DNA of 62,947 bases, taken from positions 1 to 62,947 of the forward strand of contig JACQDB010000003.1 in assembly GCA_016201275.1 (NCBI GenBank), read 5' to 3'. The stretch comes from Acidobacteriota bacterium. GTDB lineage: Bacteria > Acidobacteriota > Blastocatellia > UBA7656. The notes beneath the pieces are model-generated. The model had not been told where the DNA came from and did no database searches. It was given only the letters and a program-made list of their open reading frames with translations. How positions within the stretch are numbered: position 1 is the stretch's first letter; each line of letters starts with the position of its first letter. The position numbers were made by a program, and so were the translations under genes. Below, piece by piece: positions 1-9,655 of this stretch.

Positions 1-269
1 CAATCCCCCCGATGGCAGTTGGGGGATAGTTAAAGTCCAGCCTTGAGCATCGGGCAAGGCTGGACTTTAACTATCCCCCGACTACCATCGGGGGGATTCG
101 TTGATCGGTGGCAGCGTTTCGTAGGCTGGACTTTAACTATCCCCCAACTGCCGTTGGGGGGATTCGTTGATCTTTGACAGCGTTTTGTAGGTTGGACTTT
201 AACTATCCCCCAACTGCCGTTGGGGGGATTGGCAGGTTGGTTCACCTCTGAAAAATGTACCAAGTCGAG
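1..269. repeat. Hairpin-repeat array 1 (cut by window edge)
   Basis: Four copies of a roughly 42-44 bp unit lie at 2-43 (reverse), 57-98, 121-164 and 187-230. Each unit has a stretch ending GGACTTTAAC followed by a C-rich/G-rich palindrome ending in GGGGGGATT. The linkers between units 2, 3 and 4 also resemble each other. After the last unit comes a conserved boundary that ends TGTACCAAGTCGAG (256-269). It matches, with one mismatch, the terminal inverted repeat of the element at 8229-8832. The left end is outside the window. An ORF can be read through the repeats but its protein is only the repeat translated, so I do not call a gene. Confidence 0.85.
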
Positions 270-361
270 TTTAGAATTGTGGATGAAATCGCCTGCAAAA
301 CTTGAGTGATTTGCAAAAGCTTGGTACGGGCGATCCTCGGTGGTCGCCCGTACCAAGCTTG
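270..361. repeat. Palindromic repeat, family F copy 1
   Basis: A perfect 17-bp stem (317-333 with 344-360) with a 10-bp loop follows a segment containing AAAACTTGAGTG. The same segment, in reverse orientation and next to a similar GGGCGACC/GGTCGCCC palindrome, occurs at 25035-25110 and 53063-53135. It therefore looks like a dispersed repeat. It lies just downstream of the metallothionein stop and could also act as that gene's terminator, but there is no clear T-run. Confidence 0.6.
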
Positions 362-384
362 CTACTTGATTTCAGCCACCCTCC

Positions 385-558
385 TTATACCGTTTGCGCG
401 ATTTCGGCAGCGCAACCCGTATGCCCGCATTCACAGGCGATACTGGTGGTGCCGCTGTCGCTGGCGGCCTGGCAATTCGGACTGCAATAAGAAGCGTCTT
501 CGGCGACCGTGCAACTGCACAGCGAATGTCCGCATTGATTGTCATTTTTATCAGTCAT
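385..558 (-). CDS. Small bacterial metallothionein (SmtA/BmtA-like)
   Basis: This encodes a 57-residue Cys-rich protein, which fits the 50-60 residues usual for bacterial metallothioneins that bind Zn, Cd or Cu thiolates in the cytoplasm. Eight cysteines sit at 9, 14, 16, 25, 29, 42, 44 and 49, with histidines at 11 and 46. The closing motif CECGHTGC strongly resembles the CGHTGC ending of cyanobacterial SmtA, and an YC-x3-C segment lies in the middle as in that family. I chose the ATG at 558 over longer upstream options because AGGAGG stands 7 bases before it. No SmtB-like repressor gene is adjacent. The match is by motif, so the metal preferred is unknown. Confidence 0.8.
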   Translation of the reverse strand: MTDKNDNQCGHSLCSCTVAEDASYCSPNCQAASDSGTTSIACECGHTGCAAEIAQTV

Positions 559-565
559 GATCTGA

Positions 566-571
566 CCTCCT
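566..571 (-). promoter_or_regulatory. Shine-Dalgarno site of the metallothionein gene
   Basis: A perfect AGGAGG read on the minus strand precedes the ATG at 558 by 7 bases. It decides the start of this short gene. Confidence 0.75.
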
Positions 572-774
572 GAGCCGATGTGAACGGTCACGCCTGTTTT
601 TATCTTAAAGAAGCCTGCGATAAACATCAACGCAGCGCGCGTAGCGTCCTAATCGTATGGTGCGGTTGGATTACTCACGAAGTGGACGCAAGCCTAAAAC
701 CACGGGGGGTAGTCGGTGGCTGAACGCCTATCGGTATGGTTAGCCCACCAAGCGAGTGATAGATAATTGGCTAT

Positions 775-864
775 CACCCGCTGCGCGGGCTAGGAAGCCA
801 TCACCACCCACGTACCCAGCGCGGACGCACTGGGCTGTATGCGGTCACCCGCTGCGCGGGTTAT
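775..864. repeat. Dispersed repeat H copy 1, in the 559-1033 gap
   Basis: Two short hairpins built on CCCGCTGCGCGGG flank a central TACCCAGCGC...GACGCACTGGGCT segment. The same arrangement appears in inverted orientation at the far end of the window (62868-62947). I see no gene in the rest of the 559-1033 gap. It should hold the metallothionein promoter on one side and the DUF1800 gene promoter on the other, but I could not identify convincing -35/-10 boxes. Confidence 0.55.
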
Positions 865-1033
865 CATCTGCCCCCACAATTTTAGGACTCTACCGAAGCA
901 CGAAGCAAAAACCCTTTGCCGTACTTTTTCAAACTTACTGAATTTAGCCTGCGTCTAAGGTTTTGCAACAGTGGAAGGTTTGCATGGCCTAGCGGTCATC
1001 CAAGGGTTGAAAGTTTTTCAAGAGGTAATCAAG

Positions 1034-3090
<2,057 letters not shown>

Positions 3091-3091
<1 letters not shown>

Positions 3092-3190
3092 TTATTTGTT
3101 CTTGGTTACTGGTTACGGGTTATTGGTTATTCGAAATTTGCAAGCAACCAAGAACCAGTAACCAAGAACCAGTAACCAAGAACAAATAAC
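3091..3190. repeat. Inverted repeat with internal tandem units between DUF1800 and DUF1501 genes
   Basis: A perfect 24-bp inverted repeat (3091-3114 with 3167-3190) encloses shorter direct copies of CCAAGAACCAGTAA. Transcribed, it would make a long AU-rich stem with a 52-base loop between two operon genes, so it may tune mRNA stability or coupling. No T-run follows, so it does not look like a classical terminator. Confidence 0.75.
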
Positions 3191-3220
3191 CAAGAACCAG
3201 ATATGTAAGGAGAGAACATT

Positions 3221-4480
3221 ATGACCGTATCAAGAAGATTTTTTCTCAAATCATCGGGACTGGCGATTGCAAGTTTTGCTGCGGTTCCGTCGTTTTTACA
3301 GCGCACCGCATTGGCGCAAACCGGCGGCGGCAAAGGCAAGCCCATCATCATCGCTATCTTTCAACGCGGCGCTGCCGATGGCTTATCAATGGTCGTGCCG
3401 TTCGGCGATAAAAATTATTACAGCCTGCGCCCGCAGATTGCTATACCGCAACCCAAGAGCAGCGACCCGGATGCGGCGCTTGATCTGGATGGATATTTCG
3501 GATTGCATCCGGCGCTGGCCTCTTTCAAACCGATTTATGATGCGGGGCAACTGGCTATTGTTCAGGCCGTCGGTTCGCCCGACAACACGCGCTCGCACTT
3601 TGACGCGCAGGATTACATGGAGTCGGCTACGCCGGGCAACAAAGGCACTGCCGATGGTTGGTTGAATCGTTATCTGGCAGCGAAAAAAAATGCCAAAGCC
3701 ACGCCGTTTCGCGCTGTCGCCTTCAGCGCCAATATGCCGCGTTCATTGATGGGCAAAGAGAACGCCATTGCTATGACCAACATCAATGATTTCGGCGTCA
3801 AAGCAGGGCAGGGCAACACTCAGGTGGCCGCAAGTTTTGAAGCGCTCTACGCTCAGAACATGAGCGATGCGCTGCACGGAACCGGCAAAGAAGCGTTCGA
3901 GGCCGTCAAGATGTTGAAGCAGGCCAATCCGCAAAAGTATCAACCGACCAACGGCGCGCAGTATCCGAATTCGCCTTTCGGGCAGAGCCTTTTGCAAATC
4001 GCCCAATTAATCAAATCCGACATAGGGCTTGAAGTCGCCTTCGCAGATCGCGGCGGCTGGGACACCCACGCCAATCAAGGGACAGGGCGTGGGCAGTTGG
4101 CCAATCAATTGCGCGATTTCTCGCAAGCCATCGCGGCGTTATCTCAAGACCTCGGCGACCGTATGCAGAATGTGGTGATTTTGACCATGACCGAATTTGG
4201 CCGCACGATTCGCCAGAACGGTTCGGGCGGCACCGATCACGGCCACGCCAGTTGTTTGTTTGCGCTGGGCGGCAAGGTCAAAGGCGGCAAGGTCTATGGC
4301 AAATGGCCGGGACTCGATACCAGTCAATTGTACGAAGGCCGCGACCTGGCGTTGACGACGGACTTCCGCGATGTGTTTGCCGAAGTGGCGGCGCGACATA
4401 TGGGCGCGGCGAATGTGAACGCGATCTTTCCGGGCTACAACGCAAGCGCGGCAAACTTCCGTGGCTTCATTCGTGGGTGA
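3221..4480 (+). CDS. DUF1501 family Tat-exported protein
   Basis: The 419-residue protein begins with a twin-arginine signal (SRRFFLKSSG, then a hydrophobic stretch ending about residue 35), so export of a folded protein by Tat is likely. Family landmarks include FQRGAADGLSM near residue 45, SHFDAQDYMES, DRGGWDTH around residue 275, TMTEFGRTIRQNGSGGTDHG and a C-terminal LALTTDFRDVF. DUF1501 belongs to the alkaline-phosphatase/sulfatase-like superfamily in current classifications, but its substrate is unknown. A good ribosome site, AAGGAGAG, precedes the ATG at 3221. It pairs with the DUF1800 gene upstream, and the two are expected to work together at the cell envelope. Confidence 0.87.
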   Translation: MTVSRRFFLKSSGLAIASFAAVPSFLQRTALAQTGGGKGKPIIIAIFQRGAADGLSMVVPFGDKNYYSLRPQIAIPQPKSSDPDAALDLDGYFGLHPALASFKPIYDAGQLAIVQAVGSPDNTRSHFDAQDYMESATPGNKGTADGWLNRYLAAKKNAKATPFRAVAFSANMPRSLMGKENAIAMTNINDFGVKAGQGNTQVAASFEALYAQNMSDALHGTGKEAFEAVKMLKQANPQKYQPTNGAQYPNSPFGQSLLQIAQLIKSDIGLEVAFADRGGWDTHANQGTGRGQLANQLRDFSQAIAALSQDLGDRMQNVVILTMTEFGRTIRQNGSGGTDHGHASCLFALGGKVKGGKVYGKWPGLDTSQLYEGRDLALTTDFRDVFAEVAARHMGAANVNAIFPGYNASAANFRGFIRG

Positions 4481-4598
4481 GTTGAGAAGAAGCGCAACGA
4501 TTCGACTTTGCGCTTCCTCTTTGCCTCGCGTTGCGATGAAATTCCCGTGCCGGTTTTGTTCGTCGTTGAGCAGCGGATTTCACCTTGAAGGAGTTGGG

Positions 4599-5690
4599 AT
4601 GACCTGTGCCAAGAGTATCAAGATTGCCTCTGTTTGGTTGCTTCTGTTTTGCGTCATCGCCTTTTCTGCATTGGCTCAGGAGCAGCAATCACCGACCCCG
4701 CCAGACCCCGATGCGCCGATTAAATTAGGCTCGACTCTGGTCAGCGTGCCGGTGATTGTCAGCGACCGCAGCGGACGTTACGTTTCTGGATTGAAAGCTG
4801 AACAGTTCACTCTTTACCGAGATGGCAACAGGCAACCCCTCGCCTTTTTCAGCGCCGAAGAAGAAACCTTAAACGTCGCGCTCTTGATAGACACCAGCAA
4901 AAGCACACGCGAGGTGCTGGATCAGATCAAAGATCATGCACAAGACTTTCTCAAACAACTGCGTCCGCAGGATAAGGCTATGGTGGTGAGTTTCGATTAT
5001 CAGGTTCACATTTTGACGCGCCTCACGGCTGACCGCAAAGAGTTGGAGCGCGCCATCAAGCGAGCAGAGATAGGCGAATATCTCGGCACGACCTTGCGCG
5101 ATGCGGTTTATGAAGTGATCGAACACCATTTCAAAACTATCAAGGGACGCAAAGCAATCATCCTGTTGACTGACGGCAAAGACCACGGCAGTCAGGTAGC
5201 AAACGAAGATTTGCTGGAGACGGCTGCCGAATCCGATGCCATGATTTACTCGATTTTCTACACCACCAATTTTCCGACATTCAATCGTGGCGGTGAGCGC
5301 TTGCCACGTCGTGACCGTATGGAGCCGTTTCCGCCTTTTGGTCGTGGCGGGCGCAGACGCTTTCCTCAGATGAACGGACAAGTCCTGCCGCAATCCAGAG
5401 CGCAGCAATTTCCTGATCGTGGGCAAAGGCGTGAACGACAGGAGCGCCAGAACGAACAGGCGGTAGAATTTTTAGAGCGTTTATCGAATCTTTCGGCGGG
5501 GCGTTTTTATCGCAGCGAGGTCGGCGATTTGAACAAGAATTTTGCTTTGATTGCCGACGAGTTGCGCCATCAATATCGCTTGGGTTTTTACCCCGATGGT
5601 GAGAAACGCGAAGGCAGCGTTCATCGTCTCCGCGTCGAAGTTTCGCAAGTTGATGCGGTCGTGCGAGCGCGGCGCACTTATACGGATTGA
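4599..5690 (+). CDS. VWFA-related secreted protein (acidobacterial type)
   Basis: The 363-residue protein has a signal peptide (about residues 1-27, ending ALAQ). Next comes a beta-rich segment containing VPVIVSDRSGRYVSGL and then a von Willebrand A domain with the MIDAS start LLIDTSKST and a downstream LTDGKDHG. This layout matches the VWFA-related family described mainly from Acidobacteria. The ATG at 4599 was chosen because AAGGAG lies 6 bases upstream and the signal peptide then begins at once; longer reading upstream overlaps the DUF1501 gene. An Arg/Gln/Pro-rich insertion of roughly 60 residues splits the A domain after the metal-binding part. It probably mediates protein-protein or adhesion contacts outside the membrane. 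Last gene of the DUF1800-DUF1501 group, before a strong terminator. Confidence 0.85.
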   Translation: MTCAKSIKIASVWLLLFCVIAFSALAQEQQSPTPPDPDAPIKLGSTLVSVPVIVSDRSGRYVSGLKAEQFTLYRDGNRQPLAFFSAEEETLNVALLIDTSKSTREVLDQIKDHAQDFLKQLRPQDKAMVVSFDYQVHILTRLTADRKELERAIKRAEIGEYLGTTLRDAVYEVIEHHFKTIKGRKAIILLTDGKDHGSQVANEDLLETAAESDAMIYSIFYTTNFPTFNRGGERLPRRDRMEPFPPFGRGGRRRFPQMNGQVLPQSRAQQFPDRGQRRERQERQNEQAVEFLERLSNLSAGRFYRSEVGDLNKNFALIADELRHQYRLGFYPDGEKREGSVHRLRVEVSQVDAVVRARRTYTD

Positions 5691-5766
5691 AGAGTCGTAC
5701 AGTCTGTAGTCCGGTGTCCGGCGTCTGCAAAAGCGCAAGCCACCGCCGCACATTTCGTACCTTGCA

Positions 5767-5806
5767 AAAAGCAAAAGAGCGGAATCAACTCCGCTCTTTT
5801 GCTTTT
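5767..5806. terminator. Bidirectional rho-independent terminator
   Basis: A perfect 17-bp stem (5767-5783 with 5790-5806) with a 6-base loop has an A-run on the left and a T-run on the right. It can stop transcription from both the VWFA gene on the plus strand and the convergent gene at 5836-6855. Confidence 0.85.
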
Positions 5807-5835
5807 CTGACGCCGGACGGTATGACTGGCGACTC

Positions 5836-6855
5836 TCAGCGCAGGTTTTTCAAATCGTTGATGCGTTTTCGCAGAGCGCGGACATATATCTCTACTTCGG
5901 AAGGCGCAAAACCGGCGGCGCGGAACGCATCGTTGAGTTGTTTATCGGAGAGGCGGCTTAATAGATTACCCATCCAGCGGGCGTTTTCGACCGATACGCC
6001 ATCGAGGGCTTTGCGATTTTTGCCTTTGTAATTGAACACCACTTGGCCGTGGTTCACGCCGGTAATAAATGCCTGCCTCGCGTAATCGTTGGGTTCGCCT
6101 TTGCTGCCAGCAGGGGCGTTAGCAAAACCGGGAATCTTGCGAAAGAGCGAGCCGGTCGCGCCAAAGGTGGCACCCAGATCGCTGACGTAATAGATGTGCA
6201 TATTTTTATCGCCGCCACTCTTTTTGCTCGGACGCGCTATCTCGTTGTTCTCGTCTTTCAAGTCCCAGTTGTTGAGCAGCGCCATCAACACTTTCAAGCC
6301 CTGCAATTCCCGCGACCCCATAAAAGGATTGGCAGTCCAACTCCAGGTAGGCGTCTCTTCGACTTTGCTGAAGCCGTCATCGCGGCGCTCAAAACGCACG
6401 TCGGCGACCTCGAAGCCACCGCGCCCGTCTATCTTGGCGACCTTCACAAAATAGTCCTGATCCACATGATACCCAGCAGCCCAGACGATGCGCGTGGCAG
6501 CGGTTTCGGCTTTGGTTTCGGCTCCGAGTTTGACCGTCCAACTGCGATTTTTGCTGTCGGTCACTTCCATCTTTTCAGAAGTGCCGGAGGTGATGCGGCG
6601 GACAAACTTGAAGGTCTCCGAAGGATTGGGCGCGCCTTCCTGGCCGCCCGCGCCATAAAATAAATCGCGGCTTTCAATATCCGTGGGTTCGCTCCACATC
6701 ACCAGGCGTGGTTTGAGGTCCTCGCCGGACTCGGCTTTGTCGGTTTGCTTCGCTTTCGGCTTATCGTTCTGAGCAAAGACCGGCGCGAAAGCGGTCAAAC
6801 CGCTGCACAGGCTGACCAGCAACAACATACGCATTGGGCGTTTCGGTATGGGCAT
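5836..6855 (-). CDS. Secreted protein with kinase-like motifs, function unknown
   Basis: This 339-residue protein starts with a signal peptide (residues 1-29, ending PVFAQ). I do not recognise a named family with certainty. The body shows an order of motifs like atypical protein or lipid kinases: Lys109 in SWTVKLG, Glu117 in KAETAATRIVWAAGY, a loop NNWDLKDENN (Asp198, Asn203/204) and DLG at 226-228 after YYVS. A conserved-looking HGQVVFNYKG follows. No glycine-rich loop is obvious, although GAGGQEG (68-74) is nearby. If it is a kinase-fold enzyme it would act outside the cytoplasm, as CotH and Fam20-type kinases do. A good ribosome site, AAGGAG, precedes the start. The motif assignment is inference only. 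Confidence 0.7.
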   Translation of the reverse strand: MPIPKRPMRMLLLVSLCSGLTAFAPVFAQNDKPKAKQTDKAESGEDLKPRLVMWSEPTDIESRDLFYGAGGQEGAPNPSETFKFVRRITSGTSEKMEVTDSKNRSWTVKLGAETKAETAATRIVWAAGYHVDQDYFVKVAKIDGRGGFEVADVRFERRDDGFSKVEETPTWSWTANPFMGSRELQGLKVLMALLNNWDLKDENNEIARPSKKSGGDKNMHIYYVSDLGATFGATGSLFRKIPGFANAPAGSKGEPNDYARQAFITGVNHGQVVFNYKGKNRKALDGVSVENARWMGNLLSRLSDKQLNDAFRAAGFAPSEVEIYVRALRKRINDLKNLR

Positions 6856-6985
6856 AGGTCTCTCCTTTCCAGTTTGTAGAGGGCAACATTATAGTCATTT
6901 GAGCAAATCACGAAAAGCGCGAAGTGGGTGACCGCGAGGAAATTTCGCGCCATCAAAGTGTGCTTGAAGAGAAGATTATGCCAAT

Positions 6986-7013
6986 AAAAAATGGAGCAGC
7001 ATAACGCTGCTCC
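6986..7013 (-). terminator. Rho-independent terminator of the gene at 7041-7991
   Basis: An 8-bp stem GGAGCAGC/GCTGCTCC (6993-7000 with 7006-7013) is followed on the minus strand by a T-rich run. It sits 28 bases after the stop of the upstream minus-strand gene. Confidence 0.75.
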
Positions 7014-7040
7014 GTTGCGGGATGAAGAAAGCGGTAGTGC

Positions 7041-7991
7041 TTAGTTGCGCTCGACGCGATCACCAATATTGATTTCGCCAGTGGTGCGCGTGATGAGCGC
7101 GACAGCGGTGCCTTTTTCGACTTTCAGTACAATCATTTCGCCGAGAACTTTCCTAGGAATATATGGGCGGTCGTGGAGAATCTTCTCGCGTTCTTTGGCC
7201 AGACTTTGATTGGAAAAAGTGCCGCCTTTCCAATGATCGCTGTGATAATCTTCACTGCGTTTCAGATAGATTTTATCCTGTGGATACGAGGCAATGTTTT
7301 CGCGTTTGTTTACGATTTTATGGTAAATCGAAAAGTAGTCGCCGACTTGGACGCCCTGTCTTTCGCCGAGGTCTATGAAAACGATGTCGTGGGCGGCCAT
7401 ATATTCGCGACCATTTTGCGCCAGCACGATCTGTCCGGCGACATCGCCGGTGCTGTCGCCGTGCAACGGCAAGGGTTGGCCTTCGCGTGGTTCGGGTGCG
7501 ACCTTCTCTTCATACGGCTTCAACAAATCGCCCATCTCAACGGTATCGCAGGAGATCGTCACTTCTGCGGTCGAGGTTTTATCATTGACCTGAATGACGC
7601 GCAGCATACCGATCTCGCGTACATAAGTGCCGAGTTTGCGTTTGGAATGAAACGGATGTTTGATTTCGCCGAGCGGACGAATGATGTAATAAACTGCGCC
7701 TGAACGCACGCCCTCGGCACGTCCTTTATTGAGGAAAACGACATCGCCTTGAGCGAAAGAGTTTTGAAAATTCTCCCGTTCGCCGCCGATGATCATCGAA
7801 TCCGGCCACAAGGTAGATTCGGTGATGTAGCCGGTGCAATAGATATCGGAGCGTTTGGCGACCGCGTTCGGCACCGGGTTGACTTGCGGAATCGGCGGCG
7901 GGGTTTGCTCTTTTTGCGCGCGGACCGGAGTCGTTACGGTGCTGCAAAAAAGCACGACCAGCGCCAGCACAACCAAGGCAGAGTGTTTCAT
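7041..7991 (-). CDS. Secreted protein with two related beta-rich modules, unknown function
   Basis: The 316-residue protein has a signal peptide (residues 1-25, ending VRAQ) and a Pro-rich linker. Two modules of similar design follow. Each opens with GDVVFLNKGRAEGVRSG or DIVFIDLGERQGVQVGD, then a strand-rich part (IIRPLG, FSIYHK), and closes with a G-x-I/L-V/R-V-I/L-K/Q-V strand and an MGD or IGD turn. The design resembles the C-terminal domain of the flagellar assembly protein FlgT and LysM-associated secreted proteins, but I cannot name a family. The start at 7991 was chosen because it places the signal peptide at the N-terminus and GAGG lies upstream; a longer reading to 8057 has no support. 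Confidence 0.7.
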   Translation of the reverse strand: MKHSALVVLALVVLFCSTVTTPVRAQKEQTPPPIPQVNPVPNAVAKRSDIYCTGYITESTLWPDSMIIGGERENFQNSFAQGDVVFLNKGRAEGVRSGAVYYIIRPLGEIKHPFHSKRKLGTYVREIGMLRVIQVNDKTSTAEVTISCDTVEMGDLLKPYEEKVAPEPREGQPLPLHGDSTGDVAGQIVLAQNGREYMAAHDIVFIDLGERQGVQVGDYFSIYHKIVNKRENIASYPQDKIYLKRSEDYHSDHWKGGTFSNQSLAKEREKILHDRPYIPRKVLGEMIVLKVEKGTAVALITRTTGEINIGDRVERN

Positions 7992-8228
7992 AATAGTGAT
8001 CCTCGAAAATGCCTTCAGGGGGAATGATGCTATCAAACTATGGGAGCAGATTGACAAATACCCTGTGTCGGCAAGCTATCAAAGTATATTCTTGAAGTCA
8101 ATAATTAAATTCTGTGAGAGGTCGGCGCAAGGGTTAGTCGCCAGCACCTTCAGGCTTCGGCAATCAAGCATACCGCCCCGCTGCATATCGCTAACCATTG
8201 AGGGAAAAGCCCAGAAAAAGGTAGTTAG

Positions 8229-8832
8229 CTCGACTTTGTACATTTTTCAGATGCGAACCGAGCTTGCCAATCCCCCGATGGCAGTCGGGGGATAGTTAAA
8301 GCCCAACCTACGAAACATCGCACAACCTCAACGAATCCCCCCAACGATAGTTGGGGGATAGTTAAAGTCCAGCCTACGAAACGTCGCCAAAGATAAACGA
8401 ATCCCCCCAACTGCCGTTGGGGGGATTGAAAAAAGTTTTGCTTGCTGGGTGTGTAGGTTGGACTTTAAGCATCCCCCGATTTCCATCGGGGGGATTGCAA
8501 AAAAACTTTGCTTGCTGGGTGTGTAGGTTGGACTTTAAGCATCCCCCGATTTCCATCGGGGGGATTGCAAAAAAACTTTGCTTGCTGGGTGTGTAGGTGG
8601 GACTTTAACCATCCCCCAACTGCCGTTGGGGGGATTCAGACGAATGGCCTCACCGCCTCGGCTCTCCGTTGGTAGTTTTTTCAGCGGCGAAGCAGCCTGA
8701 TTTCATTGGCTTTTTCAACCTCTGGAAATATTGAACCTCACCTCAACAAGCTGAGGTTCAATATTTCCAAGCGCGAACCGCAACGTCAGCGCTTGATTGG
8801 TGTGGTTCAATTTGAAATTGTACAAAGTCGAG
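8229..8832. mobile_element. 604-bp hairpin-array element with perfect 14-bp terminal inverted repeats
   Basis: The sequence CTCGACTTTGTACA (8229-8242) is repeated exactly, inverted, at 8819-8832. Between them lie six copies of the same hairpin unit as in array 1: 8269-8311 and 8334-8377 reverse, 8400-8427 partial, 8453-8496, 8523-8566 and 8593-8636. There is also a perfect 17-bp stem at 8724-8740/8752-8768. The segment next to the left TIR (CATTTTTCAG, then GGTTC/GAACC) also occurs at the right boundary of array 1. TTAG stands directly outside the left end and one base outside the right end, hinting at a target duplication. No protein gene is inside, so movement would need a transposase supplied from elsewhere. 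Confidence 0.6.
8453..8636 (+). repeat. 70-bp tandem repeat inside the hairpin-array element
   Basis: Three successive hairpin units start at 8453, 8523 and 8593, exactly 70 bp apart. They share an identical linker containing ACTTTGCTTGCTGGGTGT. The first two units are identical and the third differs in the palindrome. This points to recent tandem amplification. Confidence 0.85.
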
Positions 8833-8834
8833 AT

Positions 8835-8933
8835 TAGAGCGTGTCGCAGAATCCCAACAACCCATATGTTGTAGACGATTAAACCATCACCTACTATATC
8901 TGGACAGAAAATCCGTTTCTGCGACGCGCTCTA
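8835..8933 (-). mobile_element. MITE family A, copy 1
   Basis: A roughly 95-bp element begins GAGCGTGTCGCA and ends TGCGACGCGCTC, with TA at both outer edges. In reverse orientation it aligns along its whole length with the copies at 12400-12501 and 57915-58016, including an internal TCCAGATAT and an ATATGGG. The TA borders fit a Tc1/mariner/IS630-type target duplication. It sits two bases from the right end of the hairpin-array element. Confidence 0.75.
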
Positions 8934-9655
8934 GGTACAGAAAAAGTCCACTTTTTTCTGCCTGCGTGTTGCTTGCTAGGGCATCTTCCGGCCTTCTGTT
9001 TACACTGCTGAAATGCCCCCGACTTGGTTACGCAACGATTTCACGAGGTCAGGATTGTTCTTGACTTTTTACCCGTGCCGATATATTTTCGCGTGGCATT
9101 TTCGTTGTTCTTTCATATATCCATACTCTGGCGCGGCAGCCATTCTGTTTTTGATGCGCCGGAGCAAAGCTTCGCTTTATTATCCGGGCGATTGGTGGCA
9201 TAGCGAGAGATCAAGCTCAAGAAGAATGGATTCGCTATCTCGCCCCACTCGTTGCGTTCGCTCTATGCAAGATATGATCGCGGCTTTTTACGCTGAATGA
9301 TTCTCGCTTGCGCCCATTCGACAGTGGACAACATCACGATGACGACCTGCACAAGGTGCGCCGCCAAGGCAACCACCACGCTCACGTTGGTCTATTCCGT
9401 AGAGGTCAGCACCGCAGGCGGCAGGCGCATTTTTAACGAAGTCAAGGCGGTAGCGTTAGCGTAACTATCAAGGAGGCGGTGTTACACCATAGGACTAGCT
9501 CGGCCAAGTTGATCGTTGCGGAAAACGTGGCGGCTTATGGATTGACGAATGCTCAGGATTCATATTAACTGATGGCGACCGACGGACTTTTACAGAGTCA
9601 CAAAATTAGACAATCACTACTTTACCGTATAGGAAAAATGAAAAGGAGATCGAAT
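8934..9655. other. Intergenic stretch, no gene recognised
   Basis: I see only a small hairpin (CAGAAAAA/TTTTTTCTG near 8938-8960) and short ORFs without ribosome sites or recognisable composition. The part 9340-9470 can be read as a 42-residue peptide, but nothing supports it. It may be degraded coding or repeat DNA. Confidence 0.5.

Noticed and set aside
1-269. CRISPR array
   Set aside because: Units are in both orientations, the unit is itself a hairpin with variable centre, the linkers resemble each other, and no cas genes are present.
30-356. 108-residue minus-strand ORF with repeated peptide
   Set aside because: The peptide is a translation of the hairpin repeats. There is no ribosome site, and the similar reading at 8225-8556 is broken differently.
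7173-7703. 176-residue plus-strand ORF
   Set aside because: Opposite the secreted two-module protein, whose signal peptide, terminator and repeats support the minus strand.
9013-9300. 95-residue plus-strand ORF
   Set aside because: Its composition is unlike a protein, it has no ribosome site and no recognisable motif.
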